A stretch of DNA of 64,000 nt from Sulfurimonas sp. HSL-1656 (GCF_039645585.1 NZ_CP147915.1:310001-374000), one strand, 5' to 3'. Counted from the stretch's first letter, positions 7,739-16,404 are shown. Made by a program: numbers and translations. The notes: generated from the sequence alone by a model not told the origin.

Positions 7739-8692
7739 ATGAAACTGACCTTCCTTGGAACGAGCGCGGGGAAACCGACAAAGGAGCGCAACGTTACAGC
7801 GCTGGCACTGCAGATGGAGCAGGAGCCCCGGTGGTACCTCTTCGACTGCGGGGAGGGGACCCAGCACCAGCTGCTGCGCACGCGCCCCTCCGTCGGAAAA
7901 CTGGCCGCGATCTTCATCACCCACATGCACGGCGACCACATCTTCGGGCTACCGGGCCTGCTGGCCTCCAAGCGGATGGACCGGGCCTTCCGGCCGCTGC
8001 GCATTTACGGTCCCAGGGGAATCGCCGCATTCATTCACTGCTTTACGGAGACCGACGCCGACTACCTCGGGTACGACCTGCAGATCATCGAGTACACGCC
8101 GGGGGAGCAGTTTATCTTTGACCGCTTCCGCGTCACCGTTTTGCCCCTGGTGCACTCCATCGAGAGCCACGCCTTCCTGATCAGGGAGAACGACACCGCC
8201 AATCGGCTCGACGAGGCGAAGCTGCGCAGTGAAGGCCTGGAACCCTCCCCGCTCTACGGGGAGCTGAAAAGGGGGCTGACCGTCACCCATGAGGGGCGGG
8301 TCTACGAACCGCAGGCGTATATGCTGGAACCGGTGCGGGGACGTTCACTTCTTATCGCCGGGGACAATGCGGAGCCTTCCGTACTGGGCGAGGCGCTGGA
8401 GGGGCTCGACCTGCTCGTGCACGAATGCACCTATACCCAGGCGATCTACGACAGCCTCGTCGAAAAACAGCTGCATACGACGGCCCGCGATCTTGGGCGC
8501 GCGGCGGGCGCTGCCGGTGTCGGCGCGCTCATCGCGACGCACATCAGCCCCCGGTTCGGCAGGGGCAGCCCCCATGAATTAAGCGAAATAGAACTGGAGG
8601 TCCGTTCAGCCTACGACGGCCCCTTGTTCATTGCCGAAGATTTCGACGTGTTCTACCTGGGGCGTGACGGCCGAATCGGAAAAGAGGAATAA
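7739..8692 (+). CDS. rnz: Ribonuclease Z (tRNA 3' processing)
   Basis: About 317 residues. Metallo-beta-lactamase fold with the zinc motif THMHGDHIFGLPG at residues 60-72 and the N-terminal LTFLGTSAGKPTKERNV typical of RNase Z. Later HSIESHAFLI, AGDNAEPS and LVHECTY are further family motifs, and IATHISPRF provides the last metal ligand. It removes 3' trailers from tRNA precursors in the cytoplasm. Two ATGs in frame (7733 and 7739) compete; the second gives the conserved MKLTFLGTSAG start. Confidence 0.93.
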   Translation: MKLTFLGTSAGKPTKERNVTALALQMEQEPRWYLFDCGEGTQHQLLRTRPSVGKLAAIFITHMHGDHIFGLPGLLASKRMDRAFRPLRIYGPRGIAAFIHCFTETDADYLGYDLQIIEYTPGEQFIFDRFRVTVLPLVHSIESHAFLIRENDTANRLDEAKLRSEGLEPSPLYGELKRGLTVTHEGRVYEPQAYMLEPVRGRSLLIAGDNAEPSVLGEALEGLDLLVHECTYTQAIYDSLVEKQLHTTARDLGRAAGAAGVGALIATHISPRFGRGSPHELSEIELEVRSAYDGPLFIAEDFDVFYLGRDGRIGKEE

Positions 8693-8717
8693 AGAATCCG
8701 TTGTTTCATGATTTGGT

Positions 8718-8736
8718 GCACTCAGGGATTGAGTGC
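8718..8736. terminator. Hairpin between convergent rnz and an orphan gene
   Basis: GCACTCA and TGAGTGC form a seven-pair stem around a GGGAT loop. It lies 26 bases after the rnz stop and overlaps the 3' end of the convergent gene. There is no strong T-run on either side, so termination is only a possibility. Confidence 0.35.
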
Positions 8737-9024
8737 CCTGCGACATTTATTGAATTTTTTCGCAATATAACTGCTCAAGAAATACCACCACGATGTTCCT
8801 AGTATTCCAAATGTAATGAATGCTGCAGCGTTTGGCGATAGGCCTAAAAAGATGAATAAAAAATAAAATGTTGTTATTGGAAAATCAATAAATGACAATG
8901 GTAGCCATGCTAATTGATACTGTGCATCCATACCACTTGCAACGCGGTAAAACATCATAAACAGTAAAAAATTAATGGAGGCAAAAATTGCTCCAATCAG
9001 TTGATAGCATCTGATTTTATTCAT
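8722..9024 (-). CDS. Hypothetical AT-rich membrane protein
   Basis: 100 residues with about four hydrophobic segments (LIGAIFASINFLLFMMFY, FPITTFYFLFIFLGL, AAFITFGILGTSWWYFLSSYIA) and a basic C-terminus (KKFNKCRR). No family recognised. A GAGG ribosome-binding site lies a few bases upstream of the ATG. The DNA is clearly more AT-rich than all neighbours, which suggests recent acquisition. It sits alone between rnz and a flavin reductase gene. Confidence 0.55.
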   Translation of the reverse strand: MNKIRCYQLIGAIFASINFLLFMMFYRVASGMDAQYQLAWLPLSFIDFPITTFYFLFIFLGLSPNAAAFITFGILGTSWWYFLSSYIAKKFNKCRRALNP

Positions 9025-9068
9025 ATTTCCTCACTTTATCACTTATTACTGTAAGAAAAAAAGCCTTA

Positions 9069-9521
9069 TCAGGGGATCGGCGGCGGTGTGCGCTCTTCGC
9101 CGATATGGGCGTAGCTTTTGCCGATGCGGGCGATGGGGTCGAAGATGATCGTCATACGCTCTTTGTCAGGGATGCAGGCGTCGTCGACGAATTGCGCCTT
9201 GATCTCGACGATAAGCGGGATCGTTTTGCTCTCGCCCAGGTCGACTTCGCTGTGAAAGTCGCAGAAAAAGGCGATGGGGGCACCCTCGATCATCGGCGGG
9301 TACCCCGGTACGGGACGCGTATGGGGAATGGCGAACTGCTCGGCTTCGCTGACGTGGGCTTCGAGCTCCTTGGAGGAGAGGCCGGTGAAGTAGCTGAAGG
9401 GCGCCACGTTCACGACGCTGCCGCTCTCGGTGACGACCCAGGCGATGGGGCGGGGGATGATGGATTGCGACATCAGTTTGTAGATATCACCGGCATTTGC
9501 AGCGTCATAGTTAATGAGCAT
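9069..9521 (-). CDS. Flavin reductase-like protein, apparently internally deleted
   Basis: 150 residues. MSQSIIPRPIAWVVTESG and VNVAPFSYFTGLSS are the N-terminal signature of the flavin reductase-like FMN-binding split-barrel family, and the C-terminal part (ESKTIPLIVEIKAQFVDD, DPIARIGKSYAHIGE) also matches. Family members are usually 180-200 residues. Here FTGLSS runs directly into KELEAHVSEAEQF, skipping the strand, loop and helix that normally carry SVG-x-K and TxxNI-type flavin contacts, about 45 residues. The frame is kept, so a protein is made, but FMN binding is doubtful. It overlaps the transglutaminase gene by 11 bases. Confidence 0.7.
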   Translation of the reverse strand: MLINYDAANAGDIYKLMSQSIIPRPIAWVVTESGSVVNVAPFSYFTGLSSKELEAHVSEAEQFAIPHTRPVPGYPPMIEGAPIAFFCDFHSEVDLGESKTIPLIVEIKAQFVDDACIPDKERMTIIFDPIARIGKSYAHIGEERTPPPIP

Positions 9522-11547
9522 CGGAGCTTCCTTTGGCGGGTTTTTCGCGCAGAAAGGCGCGGATGGCTTTTTTGAATTGTACTGCATCCTCTTCGTTCCT
9601 GCCGTACTGCTGCCGGTGGTAGAGGCGGTCGACGTCGGCCAGAGCGCTGCCGGGGTGGGCCGCGAGGTAGCGCGTGAAAAACGTATGCAGGGTCTCCCCC
9701 TCTTCCCGTACGAAGCCGCTGCGCTGCAGTCGTGTGAGCAGCGGGCGCAACAGGCAGAGCAGCCTGTTGCCGCAGCGCGGACGGCGCAGCCAGAGGAAGA
9801 GTGCCGCACTGGCCAGCACGAGCAGGGCAAAGGCGGCGGCGAGTTTGGCGGCAAAGAGCGGGTTCGTTTTGATCTTTTCAAGCAGCCGCATCTGCCGGAA
9901 GTGGCTGTACTGCAGCACCCAGGTTTCCACCTGGTACTTGACATAGAGCAGGTAGAGGTTCAGGCGGGTGAGGCGGTCGCTGTTGTCCTCGAGGGTACCG
10001 GTCTGGCGCAGCAGCTCTGCGCTCTCGTTGTCAATGAAAGAGGCTGTTGCCGTCGTCTCGACACGCTGCCAGCGGCCGCCGGCGTAGACCTCGGCCCAGG
10101 CATGGGCGTCACGCTCCTTGACGGCGAGGTAGTTGTTGACACTGTTCTTGCGGTCGGCTTTGTAGCCGGTGACGACGCGGGCGGGAAGGCCCGCGAGCCT
10201 TGAGAAGGTGACGAAGGCGCCGGCGAAATGGACGCAGTACCCCTTGCGTTTGTCGAAGAGGAAACTGTCGGCCGTATGGTTGAGGTCGAGGGGCTCCGGG
10301 CGCAGACTGTAGGTGAGGTTCTGGTCACGGAAAAAGCGCAACAGGGCGCCGAGGCGCTGTTCCGGGTCGGGGTTGGCTGCCGCGAGCGTATCGGCAGCCT
10401 TTGCGCTGCGGGGATGGGCGCTTCGGTTGACGTCGAGTGCATAGTACAACACGGTGCGCTCCGTCCTACCGCCGTAGCGGTAGACCAGGGCCGATCCCGC
10501 ATCGTAGCGCTGGGGCTCCTCAATGGGCTTCTTCAGCGTCGTTTCGAAGTCGGCGTTGATCGTGGCCCCCTCCGGGGCTTCCAGCGGCAGGTCGAGGAGG
10601 TAGAGCCACTGCTTGTGGGTCGGGTAGAGCGACACCTTGTAGGCCGTGACCTGCTGTGCGGAACCGTACATTCCTCTTTGGGCATTCTGTGCCGGAATAA
10701 AGGCCCTCCGGACATAGGAGGGAAGGGGCTCCCAGTGATCTTTTTTGTCGCGGTAGAGGACGCTGCCGCGGAAATAGAGCTGCCCGTCGGCAGGAATCGT
10801 GCCCTGGAACCCCACTTCCATGACGATGCGTTCGGAGGGTACGAGCAGGGCGGCGCTGTCCATGCGCATCGTGCCGTCGTGGCCGGTGCGGGTGATGTCG
10901 TCGCCCCGGAAACCGTAGGAGGCGTGCTCAAAGGAGATGCGGGGGAAGAAGAAAAAGAGCAGCACGACCCAGGGCAGGGAGAGAGCGAAGAGCATTCCCG
11001 TGATCCGGAGGCTGAAGAGGGGATCGGCCCCGGTGCGGTGCGCGAGCATCAGCCACAGCAGCACGAAGACCTCGAAAACGACGTAGCCGAGCATCGCGAT
11101 GGAGTCGAAAAAGAAGAGCGAAAGGGCCAGCAGCAGTACGGGGGAGATGAGCAGGTAGAAGTTGATCGTGCGGGTGAGCCGCTGCAGGCTGACGGCGAGC
11201 AGCAGCAGGTAGAGGATCAGTTCGACGAAGAGTTTCAGCCTTGAGAGGCCCGCGAAGTTGAAGGCCCCGTAAATGGAGAAAAAGACCGCAAGCAGGCCGG
11301 TCATGGCGACGAGCAGGAGGGTCGCCGTACTCCCCTTTTTCCCGGCGAGCAGGAGCACGAGCACGAGCAATAAGAAAAGCAGCATCGGGGCTTTGAGCAG
11401 CAGCAACAGAGGCGTGATGACGGCGAGGTAGGCGAGGTCCAGCAAAAAGAGCTCGCGCGAAGCGCTCCAACTCTGCAGCCTGGAGACGATGCGTCCCGGC
11501 TGTTTTGCAGCGGGATCAGTAGAGCGCCAGATAGGTAAGAATCGCAT
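9511..11547 (-). CDS. TgpA-like transmembrane transglutaminase
   Basis: 678 residues. About six membrane spans lie in residues 30-215, followed by a large periplasmic region with a transglutaminase core: KGYCVHFAGAFVTFSRLAGLPARVVTGY contains the catalytic cysteine, and RDAHAWAEVY holds the histidine. A final membrane span near residue 580 and a DUF4129-like tail complete the TgpA (DUF3488 plus transglutaminase) layout. TgpA of Pseudomonas is an essential periplasmic-facing enzyme of unknown substrate. It is the third gene of a MoxR-DUF58-TgpA operon with overlapping coding ends. Confidence 0.88.
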   Translation of the reverse strand: MRFLPIWRSTDPAAKQPGRIVSRLQSWSASRELFLLDLAYLAVITPLLLLLKAPMLLFLLLVLVLLLAGKKGSTATLLLVAMTGLLAVFFSIYGAFNFAGLSRLKLFVELILYLLLLAVSLQRLTRTINFYLLISPVLLLALSLFFFDSIAMLGYVVFEVFVLLWLMLAHRTGADPLFSLRITGMLFALSLPWVVLLFFFFPRISFEHASYGFRGDDITRTGHDGTMRMDSAALLVPSERIVMEVGFQGTIPADGQLYFRGSVLYRDKKDHWEPLPSYVRRAFIPAQNAQRGMYGSAQQVTAYKVSLYPTHKQWLYLLDLPLEAPEGATINADFETTLKKPIEEPQRYDAGSALVYRYGGRTERTVLYYALDVNRSAHPRSAKAADTLAAANPDPEQRLGALLRFFRDQNLTYSLRPEPLDLNHTADSFLFDKRKGYCVHFAGAFVTFSRLAGLPARVVTGYKADRKNSVNNYLAVKERDAHAWAEVYAGGRWQRVETTATASFIDNESAELLRQTGTLEDNSDRLTRLNLYLLYVKYQVETWVLQYSHFRQMRLLEKIKTNPLFAAKLAAAFALLVLASAALFLWLRRPRCGNRLLCLLRPLLTRLQRSGFVREEGETLHTFFTRYLAAHPGSALADVDRLYHRQQYGRNEEDAVQFKKAIRAFLREKPAKGSSDAH

Positions 11548-12385
11548 CGATCCCCTCCTTTTTGCTGTCGAGTTCCCTGCGGGGCATGAGGATGCTGAAA
11601 GGGAGCCGTGCCGCTTCGCATTCGAGGGTCCAGAGGGTCAGCTGCGACAGGCGGCTTTCGTCGTCCCTGCCGCTGCGCAGGAATTCGAACCGGAGTGTCT
11701 CCGTCCGCTGCTCCCGGTCGAAGTGCTTGACGGCGAGTTCCCCCCTGGCGACGGAGGGCCAGTGGATACGCGAAGGGCTCTCCGCACCGCTGTAGCTGCG
11801 CAGCCCCTCGAAATCGGTTTCGTCGCCGAAGGGGGATCGGCGCCGCAGCAGGAAGCTGCGCAGGGGTTCGCCTTTGGGTTCGGGGAAGACGATGTGTTCG
11901 CAGCTTTTGGCGATCTCGAGGACGAAACGGACCGTCGAGAGGGGAAAGAGGCTCTGCAGCGTGCAGGGGCCGGCTTCAAAGCGGCCGCGCCGTTCCGGGG
12001 CGAGCGGCAGCGTAGCGGTCACGGTCGTATGCGGGGGGATCTCCGGCAGGGGTTGGACGCTTCCCGCCCCGTGGAGCTCCACGGCCCAGGCCCCCAGGGC
12101 GGAGGTGTTGCGGATCTTGAAGTGGCACTGTGCACTGCGGCGTGCGAAGAGCCGTTCGCAGCCGCTGGGTTCCGCTTCGAGGCAGCCGAGGTTGCGCAGT
12201 CCGAGCGGCCCGGCGGCAAAGGCGCTGGCAAAGACGAAAAAGAGGGTGATATAGACGAGGTTGAAGTTGTGCATATAGGCCTCGAGAAAGAGGCCGAACA
12301 GCAGGACGACGACAAGGAGGCTGAAACGCGTTGCCCGCTGGCGGACGCGTTTACGCATCCGCCGAAACGTGCGAAAAGAGCTCAT
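11516..12385 (-). CDS. DUF58 domain protein, partner of MoxR
   Basis: 289 residues. Two adjacent N-terminal hydrophobic segments (FSLLVVVLLFGLFLEAY, NLVYITLFFVFASAFAAG) precede a beta-rich region and the DUF58 core ETDFEGLRSYSGAESPSRIHWPSVARGELAVK. DUF58 proteins act with MoxR ATPases in envelope-protein maturation. The domain appears short of the full VWA-like end. The start MSSFRTFRRMRKR overlaps moxR by 35 bases and the stop overlaps the TgpA gene by 32 bases, so the three are tightly coupled. Confidence 0.85.
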   Translation of the reverse strand: MSSFRTFRRMRKRVRQRATRFSLLVVVLLFGLFLEAYMHNFNLVYITLFFVFASAFAAGPLGLRNLGCLEAEPSGCERLFARRSAQCHFKIRNTSALGAWAVELHGAGSVQPLPEIPPHTTVTATLPLAPERRGRFEAGPCTLQSLFPLSTVRFVLEIAKSCEHIVFPEPKGEPLRSFLLRRRSPFGDETDFEGLRSYSGAESPSRIHWPSVARGELAVKHFDREQRTETLRFEFLRSGRDDESRLSQLTLWTLECEAARLPFSILMPRRELDSKKEGIDAILTYLALY

Positions 12386-13271
12386 GGCGGAGGCGTGAGA
12401 GGGTCGTGACGCCCTCTTTGAAGGCGAGGCGGTGGAGACAGACTTCGCCGGCCACGGCCTGGACGTCGTCGGGGAGGGCATAGTCGCGTCCGTGCAGGTG
12501 CGCCCAGGCGCGGGTCATCGCGGCCATGGCCAGGGCGCCGCGGGTCGAGAGGCCGTAGACGAAGCGGCCGCTGTCGCGGGTGTAGGCGATGAGCGACTGG
12601 AGGTAGTCCAGCAGCATCGGGCTGAGGTGGACGTTCTGCACGGCCTCCATCGTCCCCCTGACCGCCGCGGCGTCGATCAGCGGCACGGCCGCGCCGGCGC
12701 GGCTGCCGCCGCCCAGCAGTACTTCGCGTTCCGCTTCCTTGTCGGGGTAGCCGATCCCGAACGAGCAGAGGAAACGGTCCAGCTGGGAGTGGGGCAGGGC
12801 GAAGGTGCCGACCTCTTCGTGGGGGTTCTGGGTCGCGATGACGAAGAAGGGCTCTTTGAGATCGTGGCTTTTGCCGTCGATGGTGACGTGGTGCTCTTCC
12901 ATCGCCTCGAGCAGCGCCGACTGGGTCTTGGGCATTGAGCGGTTGATCTCGTCGGCGAGAAGGAACTGGGTGAAAATTGGTCCCTTTTTCAGGACGAACT
13001 TGCCGCTCTCCTGGTCGAAGTAGCTTACCCCGAGGATGTCCGAGGGGAGTAGGTCCCCGGTGAACTGGATGCGCCCGAAATCGAGCCCCATGACGTTCGC
13101 GAAGGTTTTGGCAAGGGTCGTCTTCCCGACGCCGGGGATATCCTCGAGCAGGACGTGCCCCCCGGCGAAGAAGGCGGCGAGCGTCAGGGTAATGGCATGG
13201 CGTTTGCCCAGCAGGTGGGCTTCGACGGCGTCGACAAGGGGCAGGAATTCCGGGGCGATGGTCTCATTCAT
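12351..13271 (-). CDS. MoxR-family AAA+ ATPase
   Basis: 306 residues. Walker A is GVGKTTLAKT near residue 44; Walker B is LLADEINRS near residue 107; sensor and arginine-finger regions follow in IATQNPHEEVGTFALPHSQLDRF. The C-terminal lid has STRGALAMAAMTRAWAHLHGRDYALPDDV, typical of MoxR. These ATPases act as chaperones for metal insertion or complex assembly together with DUF58 and VWA proteins. First gene of the MoxR-DUF58-TgpA operon. Confidence 0.92.
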   Translation of the reverse strand: MNETIAPEFLPLVDAVEAHLLGKRHAITLTLAAFFAGGHVLLEDIPGVGKTTLAKTFANVMGLDFGRIQFTGDLLPSDILGVSYFDQESGKFVLKKGPIFTQFLLADEINRSMPKTQSALLEAMEEHHVTIDGKSHDLKEPFFVIATQNPHEEVGTFALPHSQLDRFLCSFGIGYPDKEAEREVLLGGGSRAGAAVPLIDAAAVRGTMEAVQNVHLSPMLLDYLQSLIAYTRDSGRFVYGLSTRGALAMAAMTRAWAHLHGRDYALPDDVQAVAGEVCLHRLAFKEGVTTLSRLRHELFSHVSADA

Positions 13272-13363
13272 GGCCTTATGATAGCATAGGGATTGCTGCG
13301 ATGCTCAAAAAGTTTGAATGATTTTAAAAATAATATTGATTTATTGTTTGCATTTATTTGTAT

Positions 13364-13369
13364 TATAAT
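13364..13369 (+). promoter_or_regulatory. -10 hexamer upstream of the YeeE pair
   Basis: TATAAT in TGTATTATAATTATG lies 33 bases before the ATG at 13403. The 130-base intergenic region is markedly AT-rich. A TTGTTT at 13344-13349 is spaced 14 bases away, too close for a good -35. Confidence 0.5.
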
Positions 13370-13402
13370 TATGAAAGAAAATACATTTAATAAGGGGTTG
13401 TA

Positions 13403-13915
13403 ATGATCAGGCGTATTCCCTGGTGGGTCGGCGGTCTGCTGATGGCGCTGCTGCTGATGTTCACTTTTTCCGTTTTCGGGGCGGACCGCCCCATCGGCGC
13501 TTCGACTTATGTCCCCTATTTTGCGGGGCTTCTCTTTAACCTTGACCCGGAACAGTACGGCTATCTCAAAGAGATCGACAGTGCCGGTGCCTGGGAGGGC
13601 GTGATGCTGCTGGGCGCACTGGTCGGCGGGTTCGTCACCTCGGTCTTTATCACCAAGAGCTTCCGTTTCAGCATCATTCCGACGGCATGGAAAAAGTACA
13701 AGAACGGCTCCGTCGTCTCCCGCCTCTCCTGGAGCTTCGCGAGCGGCTTTTTCATGATCATCGGCGCGCGCCTGGCCGGGGGGTGCACCAGCGGGCACTT
13801 CCTGAGCGGCATGAGCCAGACGGCGATCAGCGCGATGATCTTCGGCGGCATCGTGATGGCGACCCTGCTCATTACGGGACGTCTCTTCTACAAGAAGGAG
13901 GCACAGGATGTTTGA
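13403..13915 (+). CDS. YeeE/YedE-family transporter half (N-terminal type)
   Basis: 170 residues with four to five membrane spans. GARLAGGCTSGHFLSGMSQ near residues 123-141 is the cysteine-containing signature of YeeE/YedE (DUF395) proteins, which import thiosulfate or other sulfur compounds. A full-length YeeE has two such halves; here they are two genes overlapping by eight bases. A sulfur-compound permease fits the nearby rhodaneses, but the substrate is inferred. An AAGGGG ribosome-binding site precedes the ATG. Confidence 0.85.
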   Translation: MIRRIPWWVGGLLMALLLMFTFSVFGADRPIGASTYVPYFAGLLFNLDPEQYGYLKEIDSAGAWEGVMLLGALVGGFVTSVFITKSFRFSIIPTAWKKYKNGSVVSRLSWSFASGFFMIIGARLAGGCTSGHFLSGMSQTAISAMIFGGIVMATLLITGRLFYKKEAQDV

Positions 13916-14510
13916 GCGTATCATGGGGATGTTCGAAACGGTTGCGAACGAGGGGCACGGCTCTATCGCGCTCGTCTTTGTCATCGGGATCCTCTTCGGG
14001 GGGATCATCCAGTACAGCCGTGTCGACAAGTTCGAGAAGATCGCCGGGTTCGCGATGCTGCGCGATACGGTCGTGCCGAAGATGCTCTTCCTGGCCGTAG
14101 GCGTAGCAAGCATCGGGCTATACTTTATGATCGAAGCGGGGTGGGCGCACTACCACATCAAACCGATCCTGCTCGGCGGGCTCATTATCGGCGGGGTGAT
14201 CTTCGGCGTCTCCATGGCGATCTTCGGCAAATGCCCGGGAACGGGCCCCGTATCCATCGCCGAGGGTCGGATCGACGTCCTCGTCGGGGCCATCGGCGGG
14301 CTGCTCGGCGGGCTCGTCTTTACCCTCTTCTATGAGCCGCTCTTCAAGCCCCTCATGGGGCCGGACCTCGGCAAAAGTACCCTTACCGGCGTCGCCGGCG
14401 ATTTCGGCAGCGTCACCATCCTTGTTTTCGGGATCGCGCTGGTCGCCGTGAGCATCCTGATCCCGCTGCGGCAGGAGTTCGACGAAGCGGACCTCAAGCG
14501 GCTCGGTTGA
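13908..14510 (+). CDS. YeeE/YedE-family transporter half (C-terminal type)
   Basis: 200 residues with about five membrane spans. It carries the second-half signature IFGKCPGTGPVSIAEGRIDVLVGAIGGLLGG near residue 105, where a cysteine replaces the GGCTSGH motif of the partner. Overlaps the first half by eight bases and ends 13 bases before the convergent histidine kinase gene. The pair likely forms one sulfur-compound transporter in the inner membrane. Confidence 0.85.
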   Translation: MFERIMGMFETVANEGHGSIALVFVIGILFGGIIQYSRVDKFEKIAGFAMLRDTVVPKMLFLAVGVASIGLYFMIEAGWAHYHIKPILLGGLIIGGVIFGVSMAIFGKCPGTGPVSIAEGRIDVLVGAIGGLLGGLVFTLFYEPLFKPLMGPDLGKSTLTGVAGDFGSVTILVFGIALVAVSILIPLRQEFDEADLKRLG

Positions 14511-14523
14511 GCCGCGCTCCTCT

Positions 14524-15693
14524 TTATACCCCTGACGCTTCTTGCGGGAAGCAGAGGCGGAACTGTGTCCCCTTCCCCTCCGCTGAATCGAGCGTCAGCG
14601 TGATGCCGTAGGCGTCGCAGATCCGTTTGACGATGGAGAGCCCCACCCCAAACCCCCCGCCTATTTCCGTGGCGCGGGTGAACTGCTCGAAGATCCTGTG
14701 CTGCTGCTCGGGCGCAATCCCCATCCCCTCATCCCTGACAATGAGACACCCCGCATTCATCTCCAGATGTACCGTCGCTCCCGGCGGGGAGTACTTGACG
14801 GCATTGCCGATGAGGTTGCCCAGCAGCAGCTGCGCTTCCGCCTCGGGAATGGCAAAGTACAGCGGGTGCGTCTGAAGGGAAAGGGTCTGCTGTTTGCTCT
14901 CCATCAGCGGCCGGTAGTAGGCCGAGCTTTTTTCCGCCACACCGGCCAGGTCGATGGCGTGGGGGGTCTCAGGTTCGCGCGCGAAATTGAGGTAGGTCAG
15001 CGAGCGGTAGATGTCATAGAGCTGCCGTGTACTTGCCGTGATGTTGCGCAGGGTCTTCTCGCTGCAACGTCCGGCGCTCAGGAGCTGTTCGGCCGCCATG
15101 GAGAGGGCGGTCACGGGGGTGTTGAGCTCATGGGTGACGTCGCTGACGAACCGCTCGGTCTGGACGACGCGCTGGTGCAAGGGGCGCATAAAGAGTTTGG
15201 AAAGGGTCCAGGCGACGGTCGCGGCGAGCAGGGCGATGGCGGCCATCATCGCCAGCACGACCTCGCGCAGCTCTGAGAGCACCCCGAAGAGCGCGTCGGA
15301 ACTGACGATGACATAGCGGATCTGCAGGTGCTCCTTGGGGGCGTCGGAGACGAGGACCATCCGTCCGGTGTATTCGCGGTAGTCGGGGCCGTCGGGAAGG
15401 AGCCCTGCGGGAAGTTCCCCCGAGACAAGCCGACCGTCCGTCCCGATCAGAGCGATGCGGATATCCCTGCCCTGCAGTTCGGGAATCTGCAGGGGGGTGC
15501 CATGCATATGGGCCATGATGATCGCCGTGCCGATGCGGTCCGCGATGTGCTCCAGCCGGTAGTGCTCGTTGTTCTCGAAAGCGTGTTTCTGGGCCGTGTA
15601 GTACCAAAAACCCGCCAGCAGGATAAAGAGAAAGGACGAGACGATATAGAGTCCCAGGAAAGAGTAGAAGGAGCGCTTTTCGAGTTCATTCAT
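14524..15693 (-). CDS. Sensor histidine kinase (copper-block two-component system)
   Basis: 389 residues. One N-terminal membrane span (FLGLYIVSSFLFILLAGFWYY), a sensor region to about residue 140, a second span (VVLAMMAAIALLAATVAWTL), a HisKA helix with phospho-acceptor in SDVTHELNTPVTAL near residue 188, and an HATPase domain with NLIGNAVKYSPPG, RDEGMGIAPEQ and GGGFGVGLSIVKRI. It overlaps its response regulator by eight bases. Position at the end of a Cus/CopB cluster suggests metal sensing, but the sensor region has no obvious metal motif. Confidence 0.9.
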   Translation of the reverse strand: MNELEKRSFYSFLGLYIVSSFLFILLAGFWYYTAQKHAFENNEHYRLEHIADRIGTAIIMAHMHGTPLQIPELQGRDIRIALIGTDGRLVSGELPAGLLPDGPDYREYTGRMVLVSDAPKEHLQIRYVIVSSDALFGVLSELREVVLAMMAAIALLAATVAWTLSKLFMRPLHQRVVQTERFVSDVTHELNTPVTALSMAAEQLLSAGRCSEKTLRNITASTRQLYDIYRSLTYLNFAREPETPHAIDLAGVAEKSSAYYRPLMESKQQTLSLQTHPLYFAIPEAEAQLLLGNLIGNAVKYSPPGATVHLEMNAGCLIVRDEGMGIAPEQQHRIFEQFTRATEIGGGFGVGLSIVKRICDAYGITLTLDSAEGKGTQFRLCFPQEASGV

Positions 15694-16339
15694 AGCGGTA
15701 CCCTATGCCGCGCACGGTGGTGATGCGCTCGCTGCCGATCAGCTCGCGCAGGCGGCGTATGTGCGAACGCAGGGTCGCATCGCTGGGAAGCTGGTCGTAC
15801 TCCCAGAGGTTCTGCACCAGCTCCTCCGTGGAGAGAGTACGCCCCGGGTGGGCGAGGAAGTACTCCAGCATCGCCGCCTCTTTCGGCGCCAGGGATTGAC
15901 GACCCTGTTCCGTTTCGATGCGTTTGGCATCGGGGTCGTACAGGCAGTCGTCGCCGAGACGGATTTTCTCCCGCTGCTCGATGTTGAAGAGGCGTTTGCT
16001 GTTCTCGATACGGAGTCGCAGCTCTTCGAGGGCGAAGGGTTTGCGGATGTAGTCGTGGGCACCGGCATCGAATCCGGCCTTGAGCCGTGCGGTGTCTTCG
16101 TAGGCGGTGACGAGGATGGCGGGGGTGGTGACGTTCATTCCGCGCAGGCCCCGCAGCAGGGCGATGCCGTTCCGGCCGGGGACATTGATGTCGAAAATAA
16201 AGAGGTCATAGTGCTTTTGCGCAATCAGGGCCGACGCCTCGTCGGAAGTATAGGCCCGGTCCGTCTCGTAATGCTCCGCGAGGTAGTCACCGACGATGTC
16301 GGAGAGTACGGGGTCGTCTTCGAGCAGCAGTATGCGCAT
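15686..16339 (-). CDS. OmpR/PhoB-family response regulator
   Basis: 217 residues. Receiver domain begins MRILLLEDDPVLSDIVG; the phospho-acceptor aspartate is in FIFDINVPGRNG (about residue 53), with conserved threonine in LVTAYED and lysine in RKPFALEEL. A winged-helix DNA-binding domain follows (LSTEELVQNLW, DATLRSHIRRLREL, TTVRGIGYRYE). Start chosen at the ATG at 16339, because earlier sequence is not receiver-like. Probable CusR-like activator of the adjacent copper export genes. Confidence 0.92.
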   Translation of the reverse strand: MRILLLEDDPVLSDIVGDYLAEHYETDRAYTSDEASALIAQKHYDLFIFDINVPGRNGIALLRGLRGMNVTTPAILVTAYEDTARLKAGFDAGAHDYIRKPFALEELRLRIENSKRLFNIEQREKIRLGDDCLYDPDAKRIETEQGRQSLAPKEAAMLEYFLAHPGRTLSTEELVQNLWEYDQLPSDATLRSHIRRLRELIGSERITTVRGIGYRYE

Positions 16340-16404
16340 GGCCCGCCTCCATTGGGAATCACCCAGTTTAATCTTTTCACGGTTAGAAGCGGCTTTTTGC
16401 CGTT

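Noticed and set aside
13272-13402. Horizontal-transfer junction from the AT-rich gap before the YeeE pair
   Set aside because: The AT-richness is confined to a promoter-like intergenic stretch with TATAAT, and genes on both sides have normal composition.
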